Below are positions 18,201-25,766 of a stretch of DNA of 34,718 bases, in pieces. The notes beneath the pieces are model-generated. The model saw only the letters and a program-made list of their open reading frames with translations, searched no databases and was not told the origin of the DNA. The translations under genes and the position numbers were made by a program. The stretch covers positions 1-34,718 of the forward strand of contig CAIUZK010000005.1 of assembly GCA_903903635.1 (NCBI GenBank), in the 5' to 3' direction. Positions within the stretch are counted from its first letter, which is position 1; each line of letters starts with the position of its first letter. This DNA is from an uncultured Bacteroidota bacterium. GTDB lineage: Bacteria > Bacteroidota > Bacteroidia > Chitinophagales > Chitinophagaceae.

Positions 18201-21200
18201 TGGCGGCAGCTACTGTAGTGGTGGTACTGGTGTTGTAGTAGGATTAAGCGGTTCTGCTGCCGGTGTGAATTATCTTTTATATACCGGAGGGGCATCAGTT
18301 GGTGGCGCTATAGCAGGCACAGGCTTTGCCATCAATTTCCCTGCACAAACCGCAGCGGGCGCTTATACTGTTGTTGCAACCAGTGGCCCCGGCTGCATTA
18401 ATAATATGTCTGGTTCATCAAATATTGCAATCAATCCATTACCACTTGCTTATACAGTTACCGGTGTTGGTGGATATTGCGCAGGAACAACTGGTACACA
18501 CATAGGCCTTTCCAGTTCAGACATAGGAATCAATTACCAGTTGTACAATGGTGCAGCATTATCAGGCAGTCCTGTATCCGGAACCGGTGCAGCGCTTGAT
18601 TTTGGTGTTATCGCTCCTATAGGTACTTATACTGTTTCTGCTACCAATACTGTAACAGGTTGTACCAACGGTATGACCGGAAGCTTAGTTATTTCTATTA
18701 ACCCATTACCAACCGTTTTCCCGGTTGCTGGTGGTGGTAGCTATTGCGCAGGCGGAACAGGTGTTGCTATCAATCTTAATGGTTCTGACCCTGCTGCAAA
18801 ATATCAGTTGTACAGAGGTACAATAGCGGTTGGTGGTACTGTAACCGGCACCGGCCCGGGATTATTGAGTATGGGTACACAAACAATTGCAGGAACCTAT
18901 ACTGTAGTAGCAACTAATACAGCTACTTTATGTACTAATAATATGTCCGGTAGTGCGACTGTTGTAGTTAATCCTTTGCCTAACACTTATACTATAGGCG
19001 GCGGCGGTGGTTATTGCACAGGTGGTATTGGTGTTAATATCAATCTTAACGGATCAAATTCCGGCATTAATTATCAGTTGTACAGAGGTGCAGTTGGTTT
19101 ATTGCCAATTGCATCTGGTACAGGTACTCCATTATCATTTGGTTTACAAACTGTTGCAGGCACTTATACAGTGGTAGCAACTAATCCTGCTACCACTTGT
19201 ACGGTTAACATGCTCAGCAGCGCTACTGTAAATATTAATCCATTACCAGCAGCACAGACTGTAACCGGTGGAGGCAACTATTGCTCTGGTGGTACCGGTG
19301 TGCATGTAGGCCTGGCAACTTCTGTTGCCGGAATTAATTACCAGTTAACTCTTGGAGGTGTGGCAATCGGCACTCCTATCCCGGGTTCAGGTTTAGCTCT
19401 TGATTTCGGTGCAAAAACAACTGCCGGTTCCTATAGTGTTACAGGTACTGATGCAGTAACAGGTTGTTCTGCTCCTATGACCGGTTCAGTTAATATCGTT
19501 ATCGATCCATTACCACTTCCTGTTGCTGTTACCGGTGGAGGCAACTATTGCCCTGGCGGCACTGGTGTTACTGTTGGTCTTATGAACTCTGTAATTGGTA
19601 CATCTTACCAGGTTAATCTGGCAGGGGTGCCGGTTGGTGGTTCAACATTAGGAATCGGTGTAGCCATGCCATTAGGCGTTTTCACTACTCCGGGTACTTA
19701 TAGAGTTACCGCAACTCTCGGAAGTTGCAGCAGTACAATGCCGGGTAGTGCAGTAGCAGGCATTTATGCTTTACCAACAGTATATACTATTTCTGGTGGT
19801 GGCAGCTATTGCGCCGGTGGTGCAGGTTTACCTATATCACTTAACGGTTCAGATCCTGGAACAACATATCGCCTGTATAATAATGATACAGCAATAAGCG
19901 GAGTAGTTTCAGGTACCGGCAGTACAATTAACTTCGGCCTGGAAACGGCAGGTGGCTCTTACATGGTAATTGCTACCAGCACTATTACATCCTGCGTTGA
20001 TACAATGTATGATACGGCATCAATCGTTATTAACCCGCTTCCTGCTATTCAGACCTTAACCGGAGGCGGCAGCTATTGTCCTTCAGGTACAGGTGTTGCA
20101 ATTTCACTTGGTGGTTCTGAAGCAGGTGTTAATTATCAGTTGTACAGAGGCACAACCGCAGTAGGTAGTCCGTTACCAGGTACAACATTAGGTCTGAACT
20201 TTGGTTTATTTACAACTACCGGAATTTATAAGGTAGTTGCTATCAATACTTCTACTCTTTGTTCAAGCACAATGAGTGGAAATGATACTATTTCACTTTA
20301 TCCATTACCAACAGCATTTAATGTTAACGGTGGTGGTAGCTATTGCGCCGGTGGCGCCGGCCGTGTTATCGGTATCAATAATTCGCAGACTGGTATTGGT
20401 TATCAGTTAATGTTGGGTACTACACCTGTAGGCCCTTCAATTAATGGTACAGGCGCAGCATTGAATTTCCCAATTCAGACTACTCCTGGAATCTATACGG
20501 TGACTGCAAATAATCTTACGACTGGGTGTACTGCTAATATGTCTGGCAGCGCAACAATTACAATCAATACTTTACCATATGCATTTAATCTTACCGGTGG
20601 CGGTGGCTATTGCGCCGGTGGTACAGGTGTGCACATCGGTACAAGTGGTTCGGGCACAGGGGTAACTTACCAGTTATTTAATAGTGGTACGGCTGTAGGA
20701 AGCGCATTGAGCGGTTCTGGTTTAGCTCTTGATTTCGGTTTGCAGTCAGTTGCAGGTTTATACAAGGTAGTAGCTACAACAACAGCTACCGGATGTACAA
20801 ATAATATGATGGACAGTGTTACCGTAAACATCAATGCGTTACCTACTGCCTACACAGTGTTTGGTAGCAGCACAAGTTATTGCGTCGGCGGAACCGGTGT
20901 GGTGATTTATGTAAGCGGAACTGATCTTGGTGTTAATTACCAATTGTACCGTGGCGGAACACCTGTTGGTGTGGCTATTGCCGGTACAGGTACTACAGCT
21001 ATCGATTTTGGCCCGCAAACTGTTGCAGGCGTATATACAGTTAAGGCAACCAATGCAGCTACAGGATGTACCCGTATGATGACCGGCAGTGCAGGTGTAA
21101 CAATCAATCCGCTTCCTTTGGTTACTTCAGTTACCGGTGGTGGCAATTATTGTTTGGGTACCGCAGGAGTTGATGTCGGCCTGGCTGGTACTGTTTTAGG

Positions 21201-23277
21201 TTTGCATTATCAATTGTTTAGGGATACTGCTCATGTTGGTGCGCCAATAAACGGTACCGGCGCTCCTATTAGTTTTGGCTCGTTTACTACAACCGGCACT
21301 TACATGGTAGTGGCTACCAATAATATTACCGGATGTTCCAGCAATATGACCGGCAGTGCAACTGTTGGTATCAATCCATTACCTGTAGCTTATACAGTAA
21401 CAGGTGGTGGCGCTTATTGCGCCGGTGGTACAGGTGTTGGTATCAACCTTAATGGTTCTGTAACAGGTACCGACTACAGGTTGGAATTAACCGGCACTCC
21501 GGTTGGGGGTGTAGTTCCTGGTACAGGTCTACCTATTGGTTTCGGTACTATATCTGCACCCGGTACTTATGATGTCGTGGCTACTATTACAGCTACAGGT
21601 TGTACAAGCACAATGACAGGAGTAGCTACAGTAGTAGTTAATTCACTCCCATCTGCATTCAGTGTAACCGGGGGCGGTGATTTCTGCCCAGGTGGTTCAG
21701 GAGTTACTGTAGGGTTATATGGCTCGGTTAATGGCATCAGGTATCAGTTATACAGAGGCACAACTACTGTTGGCGCTCCGGTTTGGGGTAATGGTTTACC
21801 TGTTGATTTTGGTCTGCAGACAACTTCCGGTGTTTATACCGTTGTTGCAACCGATACAGCTACAGGTTGTACAAAGAATATGATGGGTAGCGCTACTGTA
21901 GGTAATTATCCATTACCAGTAGTTTATAATGTTACCGGTGGCGGCGCTTATTGCAGCGGAGGTACAGGTGTTAACATTGGCCTCAGTGGTTCGAACAGCG
22001 GAATCACTTATCACCTGATCTCAGGTGGTATTGAAGTGGGTACTGCTTACGGAACTGGTTCAATCATTAGTTTCGGTAACCAGACTGTTGCTGCTTCTTA
22101 TACTGTTACTGCTTCCAGCAGTACTACCGGATGCACCAATTCAATGACTGGCAGCGCATCTGTATCTATCAATCCATTGGTAACACCGGGTGTTGCTATC
22201 GTTACTTCAAGCGGTACTGATACGGTTTGTAATTCAGTAGCTACTGTGTTTACAGCCACTGCAACAAACGGCGGAACAGCTGCTTCATTCCAGTGGTTGG
22301 TAAATAGTTTTGCTGCCGGTTCATCCAATACATACACTTACATACCTGTAAATGGTGATGTGGTTCGCGTATTGCTTACCAGCAATGCAGCTTGCGCAAC
22401 ACCTGATACCGCGGGTAGCTCCATAATTATGGTTGTATTGCCACAGCAGTTGCCATCTGTTACGGTTGCAGCGCTTCCGGGCAATGTGGTTTGCCGCTGG
22501 TCTTCAGTAGCATACAGTGCTACTCCTGCATTTGGTGGTAATGCTCCATCGTATACATGGAAGAAAAATGGTGTAATTGTTGGTTCAAACAGCGCTGCAT
22601 TTATTGATACGCCATCTAATGGAGAGATCATTACCTGCATACTTACCAGCAACTACCAGTGCCGCACAGCCAATTCAGTATTGAGCAACAGTATTACCAT
22701 GCAGGTGGATACTCCAATTACTCCTTCGGTTACTGTAACTGCAAGTCCTTCCAACTACATTGTGAAAGATGAGCAGCTTACATTTACTGCTACTGTAAAT
22801 AATGCAGTTGTTGATCCTGCTTACCAGTGGTACGTTAACGGGCATGCAGTACCTGGTGAAACCCATAGTACATACACTGATAATGTATTTACTGATCTTC
22901 AGGATATTAGCTGTAAGGTTACGAGCGGCGGTGGCTGCGGTGGCACTGTTGGTACTTCAAACACTGTAAAGATACATGTATCAGATGTGGCTGTTCAGCT
23001 GATCAATGCAGGCACAATGGATGTACAGTTGATGCCTAACCCGAACAAGGGAGCCTTTACGCTTAAGGGTAATCTGGGTACAATTGCTGATCAGGAAATT
23101 ACAGTTGAGCTCACCAATATGTTGGGTCAGGTGATATACAATGGCCGTATTTTAGCCCGCAATGGCGCTATAGATAGCCGCATACAACTGGCAGATAAAC
23201 CAGCAAATGGCATGTATATTCTTAGCCTGCGTTCAGGAACTGAGAATAAGGTTTTCCATATGGTGATCGAACAATAG
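12220..23277 (+). CDS. Giant T9SS-secreted repeat adhesin (3,685 residues)
   Basis: One uninterrupted frame of 11 kb. Order of parts: signal peptide (about 1-35, core SYALLFLVALSF, ending LFGQ); a galactose-binding or discoidin-like beta domain (about 36-172, ending NPNFREIQVLG); a cadherin-like unit (about 177-285, with SYSPTAGYTGTDAFTIQVSD); 16 Ig-like units of about 73 residues (286-1448); 21 units of about 89 residues (1449-3322); three PKD/Ig-like units (about 3323-3600); and a T9SS type A domain (about 3601-3685: LMPNPNKGAF, LTNMLGQVIYNG, NGMYILSL). Almost every repeat has two cysteines, early and late, that could form an intradomain disulfide. The repeats are Gly/Thr/Ser-rich with hardly any charge, as expected of an extended surface fibre. 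The product should be exported by Sec then T9SS and anchored or shed at the cell surface. Adhesion is inferred from architecture; no ligand or enzyme site is visible. It is co-transcribed with the small secreted gene and ends at a strong terminator. Confidence 0.9.
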   Translation: MVSKFTILCTLKRSIVSYALLFLVALSFSQHLFGQVHYELTGTPGSSGGGVGLPPGGFGPLNWNDGVIAAGPSCAESAQPWGWVTTNGTITYTWGAPVTFSKLVFYKSNRPMLSCNIQYWNGASFVNFYNYTVVSTCTEDSITFAPVTTTILQMTNVGGSSNPNFREIQVLGPAPNSAPTFTGGSPQSLNVCINSSTNSINSLLAISDADAGQTETWTVSSAPSHGSIATGGTMTSTGGTITPTGFSYSPTAGYTGTDAFTIQVSDGAGGTATTVINVTVNPTPPGITGPTSVCTTQSITLSDATGGGTWTSGTPGQATVVAGTGVVTGVAAGSPTINYTVGGCIVSYPITVIASPSAITGSSSVCTGSTITLSDAGGGTWTSSSPALATIDPATGVVTGYSTGTPTMSYTIGACSSTLIVTVNQTPTGISGTFSACVGGSTTLTNGYAGGAWTSSAPGVASINAASGLVTALTPGTTTITYTLPGGCTGTAVFTVNPNPAAIGGTFTVCAGSSITMTDATAGGVWLSSATGVATIWSGSGFLTGVASGTTNISYTLATGCYTTSPVTVNPLPASITGPTSVCVGSTITVSTVTGGITWSSSNTAIATVVAGSGVVTGVSAGTVTITCGIVATGCITTTTITVNPLPAAITGLNVVCAGSTITLSNATGGGTWSSSTAAATVIDSTGVVTGVSAGTPNISYTLPTGSCYVIYPITVNPLPAAIGGILTACPGTSTTLTDAGGGSWVSNNTAVATMAGAVATGVAAGTSTITYTLPTGCLITATLTINPNPAAITGTFSVCQGLTTTLASASGGGSWTSASPANASVGAGTGIVTGNIGSTTANITYTLPTGCLTSQLVTVNPLPAAIGGANNVCVGLTTTLTDATGASTWTSSNTANATIGAASGIVTGVATGAITITFTIPATGCIATMPFTVNPTPVAISGSNNVCVGFTTALSDATGGGTWSSSNAGLATVNALTGIVSGGSTGTLNIVYTLPAGCTATMPYTVNPTPPAIGGPTSVCTGLTMTLTNGTGGGTWTSSNTSMATVGGTGIVAGVSAGVLTITYTTTPGNCYAVRTITVYPTPSANTGTATVCSGLTTTLANSASGGTWSSATPANASVAGAGIVTGVTAGTTAVISYTLSTGCFANTTVTVNQQPSTITGATSVCTGATTTLINGIPAGTWTSSNPSVASIGGGTGIVSGVSAGTVTITYTLGSCFATYAFTVNQTPPAIVGNPQLCVGVSATFTDGIGGGTWTSSNVAAATIVGATGITSPLAAGTTNIVYTLPGGCTATLPATVNVQPGSISGSSTVCTGATTALTDGTVGGSWSSSSTGVASVGGTGIVSGISAGTATISYTMTGGCNVTFPMTVNLTPAAITGTPVVCVASTTTLSDATFGGAWSSSNPAQAGVGATTGIVTGVSAGTSTIIYTYPGGCTATVTVTVNALPAIYTVSGGGSYCAGGTGLHIGLSNSDAGINYQLYNTGVTSGASVGGAGVPLDFGLRTAAGTYTAIGTNATTGCSVAMAGGTSITINALPFAFTVTGGGSYCSGTSSTIHIGLNGSATFGATYQLMSGVTPVGAAIGGTGAVLDFGIYSTAGTYTVNGLYTATGCTSTMNGSATITVNALPPAHNVIGGGAYCAGASGVIIQLDGSDIGYSYQLYYGGSTSGSPMPGTGGILNFGLRTAAGSYTILATNNTSGCSVLMSGTAVITIYPLPTVFGVTAPGGLSYCIGGTGVAVGLTGSTIGVNYQLYRGGVATGGLVAGTGIALNMGTQTIQAIYTVVAINGTTSCSVNMTGQDSIYVNPLPTVYNVTASAGGVYCAGGSGVHILLNGSQIGVAYQLSNGFGTVGSPLTGTGGALDFGLQTVVSTYSVTATNITTTCTNPMTGTPSISTNPLPALYTMSANGSYCYGGTGVDVQLSGSQAGINYQLYLGASAVGAPMAGTGGILDWGNQLIGGTYTVQATNPASLCTIFMTGSTIITVNPLPTVFNMNGGGSYCSGGTGVVVGLSGSAAGVNYLLYTGGASVGGAIAGTGFAINFPAQTAAGAYTVVATSGPGCINNMSGSSNIAINPLPLAYTVTGVGGYCAGTTGTHIGLSSSDIGINYQLYNGAALSGSPVSGTGAALDFGVIAPIGTYTVSATNTVTGCTNGMTGSLVISINPLPTVFPVAGGGSYCAGGTGVAINLNGSDPAAKYQLYRGTIAVGGTVTGTGPGLLSMGTQTIAGTYTVVATNTATLCTNNMSGSATVVVNPLPNTYTIGGGGGYCTGGIGVNINLNGSNSGINYQLYRGAVGLLPIASGTGTPLSFGLQTVAGTYTVVATNPATTCTVNMLSSATVNINPLPAAQTVTGGGNYCSGGTGVHVGLATSVAGINYQLTLGGVAIGTPIPGSGLALDFGAKTTAGSYSVTGTDAVTGCSAPMTGSVNIVIDPLPLPVAVTGGGNYCPGGTGVTVGLMNSVIGTSYQVNLAGVPVGGSTLGIGVAMPLGVFTTPGTYRVTATLGSCSSTMPGSAVAGIYALPTVYTISGGGSYCAGGAGLPISLNGSDPGTTYRLYNNDTAISGVVSGTGSTINFGLETAGGSYMVIATSTITSCVDTMYDTASIVINPLPAIQTLTGGGSYCPSGTGVAISLGGSEAGVNYQLYRGTTAVGSPLPGTTLGLNFGLFTTTGIYKVVAINTSTLCSSTMSGNDTISLYPLPTAFNVNGGGSYCAGGAGRVIGINNSQTGIGYQLMLGTTPVGPSINGTGAALNFPIQTTPGIYTVTANNLTTGCTANMSGSATITINTLPYAFNLTGGGGYCAGGTGVHIGTSGSGTGVTYQLFNSGTAVGSALSGSGLALDFGLQSVAGLYKVVATTTATGCTNNMMDSVTVNINALPTAYTVFGSSTSYCVGGTGVVIYVSGTDLGVNYQLYRGGTPVGVAIAGTGTTAIDFGPQTVAGVYTVKATNAATGCTRMMTGSAGVTINPLPLVTSVTGGGNYCLGTAGVDVGLAGTVLGLHYQLFRDTAHVGAPINGTGAPISFGSFTTTGTYMVVATNNITGCSSNMTGSATVGINPLPVAYTVTGGGAYCAGGTGVGINLNGSVTGTDYRLELTGTPVGGVVPGTGLPIGFGTISAPGTYDVVATITATGCTSTMTGVATVVVNSLPSAFSVTGGGDFCPGGSGVTVGLYGSVNGIRYQLYRGTTTVGAPVWGNGLPVDFGLQTTSGVYTVVATDTATGCTKNMMGSATVGNYPLPVVYNVTGGGAYCSGGTGVNIGLSGSNSGITYHLISGGIEVGTAYGTGSIISFGNQTVAASYTVTASSSTTGCTNSMTGSASVSINPLVTPGVAIVTSSGTDTVCNSVATVFTATATNGGTAASFQWLVNSFAAGSSNTYTYIPVNGDVVRVLLTSNAACATPDTAGSSIIMVVLPQQLPSVTVAALPGNVVCRWSSVAYSATPAFGGNAPSYTWKKNGVIVGSNSAAFIDTPSNGEIITCILTSNYQCRTANSVLSNSITMQVDTPITPSVTVTASPSNYIVKDEQLTFTATVNNAVVDPAYQWYVNGHAVPGETHSTYTDNVFTDLQDISCKVTSGGGCGGTVGTSNTVKIHVSDVAVQLINAGTMDVQLMPNPNKGAFTLKGNLGTIADQEITVELTNMLGQVIYNGRILARNGAIDSRIQLADKPANGMYILSLRSGTENKVFHMVIEQ
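13075..16563 (+). repeat. Adhesin repeat block A: 16 Ig-like units
   Basis: Sixteen tandem units average 73 residues (218 bp). The shared framework is xITGxxxVCxG, then TTLxDATGGGTW, SSSNxxxATV, GIVTGVSAGT, ITYTLPTGC and a VTVNPLPA linker. Unit boundaries follow the NPLPA linker. This is the pattern of bacterial Ig-like group 2 domains in a Cys-containing form. Units differ by many substitutions, so the block is old rather than a recent expansion. The same unit type occurs in the remnant at 228-640. Confidence 0.85.
16564..22185 (+). repeat. Adhesin repeat block B: 21 units of about 89 residues
   Basis: Twenty-one tandem units average 89 residues (268 bp). The framework is YTVTGGGSYCAGGTGVxI, then LNGSxxGINYQLYRG, VGxxxxGTGxxLDFG, QTxAGTYTVVAT, TATGCTxNMTGSA and an INPLPT linker. 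Each has a cysteine in the SYC motif and one in the TGC motif. The pattern occurs in many large secreted Bacteroidota proteins, but I know no assigned function. Block A switches to block B sharply, without a hybrid unit; only the NPLPA/T linker is shared. Confidence 0.85.
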
Positions 23278-23293
23278 ACAATTAGTTAATTTA

Positions 23294-23327
23294 AAAAGGG
23301 TGGGAGCTTGAAGCATCCCACCCTTTT
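23294..23327. terminator. Bidirectional hairpin terminator after the adhesin
   Basis: AAAAGGGTGGGA (23294-23305) pairs perfectly with TCCCACCCTTTT (23316-23327) around a 10-nt loop that can add three pairs. With an A-run on one side and a T-run on the other it can terminate both the adhesin transcript and the convergent phaB transcript. Confidence 0.9.
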
Positions 23328-23346
23328 CTATAAACGATAATCCTGA

Positions 23347-24093
23347 TTAATAAACGTGCTGTCCGCCGTTGATACTGAGGTTGGCGCCGGTGATAAAACT
23401 GGCATGTTCAGAGGCCAGGAAAGAAACGAGGTAAGCCACCTCCTCAGTGCCGCCCAGTCGTCCCATAGGTATCTGGGCGATGATCTGGTTGCGTATTTCT
23501 TCCTTTACAGCCATTACCATATCTGTGCCAATATAGCCGGGAGAGATAGTATTTACCGTTACCCCTTTATTGGCAACTTCCATAGCCAGGGTTTTGGTAA
23601 AGCCATGCATCCCTGCCTTGGCTGCTGAATAATTGGCCTGTCCGAACTGTCCGCGCTGGCCGTTTACCGATGAAATATTGATAACCCGACCAAATCCCTT
23701 CTCTATCATAGGGTTGATAACATGGCGCGTACAGTTGAAAACGCTGTCAAGGTTGGTAGAGATAACGGCATGCCAGTTTTCCGGGGTCATTTTTCTGAAT
23801 GCGCCATCCTTTGTGATACCGGCATTATTTACCAGTACATCTACATTGCCAATATCTTTGGTAATATTGGCTACCATCTCACCGCACGATTCAAAGTTGG
23901 CCACATCGGCATAATACATTCGTATGTCAAAGCCTTCATTGTGCAGTTTCTGCTGCCAATCTTTAGCCTTGGCTTCATTGCGGTAATTGCCCACTACGGT
24001 ATAACCATCTTCATAAAGTTTTTTACACATGGCTGTGCCAAGGCCACCGGTCGCACCGGTTACCAATACCACTCTTTTTTCTGGTGTGCTCAT
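23347..24093 (-). CDS. phaB: Acetoacetyl-CoA reductase (PhaB-type short-chain dehydrogenase)
   Basis: This 248-residue SDR protein has TGATGGLG (12-19, cofactor loop), NNAG (89-92), catalytic S142, Y155 and K159, and PGYIGTDMV after the active site. The segment NISSVNGQRGQFGQANYSAA is nearly the signature of PhaB, which reduces acetoacetyl-CoA to (R)-3-hydroxybutyryl-CoA with NADPH for polyhydroxybutyrate; FabG relatives differ there. The C-terminus SINGGQHVY also fits PhaB. No phaA or phaC lies in the window, so a role in fatty-acid synthesis cannot be excluded. I chose ATG 24093 over an in-frame ATG at 24126 because a TATCTTTC promoter box lies between them and because 248 residues is the family length. 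Confidence 0.8.
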   Translation of the reverse strand: MSTPEKRVVLVTGATGGLGTAMCKKLYEDGYTVVGNYRNEAKAKDWQQKLHNEGFDIRMYYADVANFESCGEMVANITKDIGNVDVLVNNAGITKDGAFRKMTPENWHAVISTNLDSVFNCTRHVINPMIEKGFGRVINISSVNGQRGQFGQANYSAAKAGMHGFTKTLAMEVANKGVTVNTISPGYIGTDMVMAVKEEIRNQIIAQIPMGRLGGTEEVAYLVSFLASEHASFITGANLSINGGQHVY

Positions 24094-24112
24094 AATATTT
24101 AAGTTTTGTAAT

Positions 24113-24120
24113 GAAAGATA
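24113..24120 (-). promoter_or_regulatory. Probable phaB promoter -7 element
   Basis: On the minus strand this reads TATCTTTC, one mismatch to TAnnTTTG, ending 19 nt before the ATG at 24093. It overlaps the coding stretch that would be used from the upstream ATG, which argues against that start. Confidence 0.4.
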
Positions 24121-24273
24121 ATTCAATAAGCAATAAAAAGAAATGATTAATCAAAAAATGTTGCTGTTTTTGATTTCAGCCCAATACTACAAGTGCTGAT
24201 GACAAGGGATTTTTGGAATTGGAGATTAGAAAGTTGGTTAACTCCTGTTCATCACGTAGCTCATTCTACTTCA

Positions 24274-24295
24274 CCCTCTCCTTTTTCGGAGAGGG
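24274..24295. repeat. CCCTCTCC/GGAGAGGG hairpin
   Basis: An 8-bp perfect stem (24274-24281 with 24288-24295) surrounds a 6-nt loop TTTTTC. The pyrimidine/purine palindrome, followed by a second GGGGAGAGG, is typical of a short dispersed genome repeat. It could also terminate the disrupted gene at 24318-24749, although no T-run follows on the relevant strand. Confidence 0.45.
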
Positions 24296-24317
24296 ATGGG
24301 GAGAGGTCAAACCCAGT

Positions 24318-24749
24318 CTAAAAATTATAAGCCAGCCCAAACTCATTGCTCTTACTGATGATAGAATACCGTCTGTTTTTATGTAGTTCATGTAATTCGC
24401 CACCAATAAAAATACAGCCTCCAAACACAAAGTTTAATATGCCATCAACAAAAATTAAAGCAGGAAATAAACCAACACTAGTTGGCCTGCCATTATTGGG
24501 GTTAGATGGAAGTTGGTTCAGCCAAATACCTCCTCCTACGATTTGTACAACACCTATTCCCGCCGCCAGTGCGCCATAGGTTACTGCTTTGCCATGTTTG
24601 GGCTCATAACCGTTATAAGCCTTCAAACGAATTGTCTCAATCGGCGGAAACCCCTTCAGCCCAACAGAATAATTTAAAGCCAGTTCCTGCCCCGAGCCGG
24701 TAATGCTACCCGCCAGAAATTAAATAGTTACCAGGGGAATCAATTTCAT
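24318..24749 (-). pseudogene. Small exported membrane protein gene with a stop codon in the signal peptide
   Basis: Reading the minus strand from ATG 24749 gives MKLIPLVTI, a TAA stop at 24722-24720, and then in the same frame FLAGSITGSGQELALNYSVG and a long open stretch to 24318. The two parts join into a normal signal peptide ending near GQE, so a single nonsense change has broken a 143-codon gene. The rest has two hydrophobic stretches (GALAAGIGVVQIVGGGIWL and LIFVDGILNFVFGGCIFIGG) and the C-terminus NEFGLAYNF. I do not recognise the family. Translation could restart at a TTG at 24626, but the product would lack the export signal. A sequencing error is the main alternative. Confidence 0.6.
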
Positions 24750-24982
24750 AATTAAAGATAATACATAGCAGCAAATTCTATGCCGCAAGTGAAATTTTGC
24801 ACTCATATACCTATGGTAATACATACTACGTCACTCTATTTATTAGAATAGAGGTCAATTGTATATTGAGAATTAAATATAATTATATGTATATCTGCAG
24901 AATGAATAGCCGACTGATGAAATCACCTAATGCTGCCGATTTTTTATTTTTACGAATTCCTATGCAGAAAAACAGGAAACAT
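24750..24982. other. AT-rich region upstream of upp
   Basis: No supported gene. On the minus strand, TATCTTTA at 24753-24760 sits 3 nt before the start of the disrupted gene, the same close spacing seen before other genes here. The rest is low-complexity AT-rich DNA. Confidence 0.3.
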
Positions 24983-24990
24983 TAACTTTG
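24983..24990 (+). promoter_or_regulatory. upp promoter -7 element
   Basis: TAACTTTG fits TAnnTTTG and ends 28 nt before the ATG at 25019. No TTG is found at the usual upstream distance. Confidence 0.45.
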
Positions 24991-25018
24991 GATAAGATGC
25001 TTATTTAAACAGGATATT

Positions 25019-25669
25019 ATGCTCACCAATCTCTCTGCTACAAATTCAATCGTTTCGCAATGGATAAGCGAACTGCGGGATACGGCCATTCAAACCGACA
25101 GGCTCCGTTTCAGGAAAAATCTGGAGCGGATAGGGGAGGTGATGGCTTATGAGATCAGCAAGTTGCTGCCATACAAGGATGAGGCGGTTACAACCCCATT
25201 AGGCACGGCTACCTGCAGGGTTCTGGAGCAGCAGCCGGTAGTAGCCACTATATTACGGGCCGGTTTGCCACTGCACCAGGGCCTGCTCAATTTCTTTGAT
25301 GGGGCCGACAACGCTTTTATTGGGGCCTACCGCAAGCACAATGCCGAAGGTGGGTTTGAGATAGACCAGCAGTATGTGGCCAGTCAGGCTATTACAGGGC
25401 GGCCTCTCATCATGGCCGACACTATGCTGGCTACCGGGGCATCGCTTATTCTGGCGCTGCAAACGTTGCTGGCTGCCGGCAAGCCATCGCAGTTGCATAT
25501 AGTTTGTGTCATCGCTTCAGATGAAGGTATTAAGCAGTTGATAACCAGTTTTCCGGAAGCGCATATCTGGGCAGGAGTAATAGATGCAGGTCTTTCGGCA
25601 AGTAATTACATAGTTCCTGGTCTTGGCGATGCAGGTGATCTGGCATTTGGAGAAAAAATACAATTTTAA
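25019..25669 (+). CDS. upp: Uracil phosphoribosyltransferase
   Basis: This 216-residue enzyme converts uracil and PRPP to UMP in pyrimidine salvage. Visible family features are RFRKNLERIGEVMAYEISK near residues 30-48, the ILRAGLPL strand (78-85), the PRPP-binding loop IMADTMLATGASL (131-143) and the uracil-binding C-terminal motif YIVPGLGDAGDLAFG (197-211). Length is normal (about 208-216). The PRPP loop reads DTMLATGAS where most Upp proteins have DPMLATGGS, a mild deviation that keeps the acidic residue and the TG turn. It is a single-gene unit with its own -7 box. Confidence 0.92.
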   Translation: MLTNLSATNSIVSQWISELRDTAIQTDRLRFRKNLERIGEVMAYEISKLLPYKDEAVTTPLGTATCRVLEQQPVVATILRAGLPLHQGLLNFFDGADNAFIGAYRKHNAEGGFEIDQQYVASQAITGRPLIMADTMLATGASLILALQTLLAAGKPSQLHIVCVIASDEGIKQLITSFPEAHIWAGVIDAGLSASNYIVPGLGDAGDLAFGEKIQF

Positions 25670-25698
25670 ACCCAACCAAAATAATATTTACCATTGTC

Positions 25699-25728
25699 TT
25701 GTATAGAAAGAATATTTCGCTTAATTTG
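25699..25728 (+). promoter_or_regulatory. Promoter of the PorP/SprF gene
   Basis: TTG at 25699-25701 and TTAATTTG at 25721-25728 are separated by 19 bp; the -7 box has one mismatch to TAnnTTTG. The ATG at 25767 follows 38 nt later. Confidence 0.5.
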
Positions 25729-25766
25729 CAGAGAACTTTTATTGTTTGTCTATAAATGACTAAAAG

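Noticed and set aside
24797-24985. 62-residue frame upstream of upp
   Set aside because: AT-rich, Tyr/Asn/Ile-biased composition and overlap with the upp promoter element.
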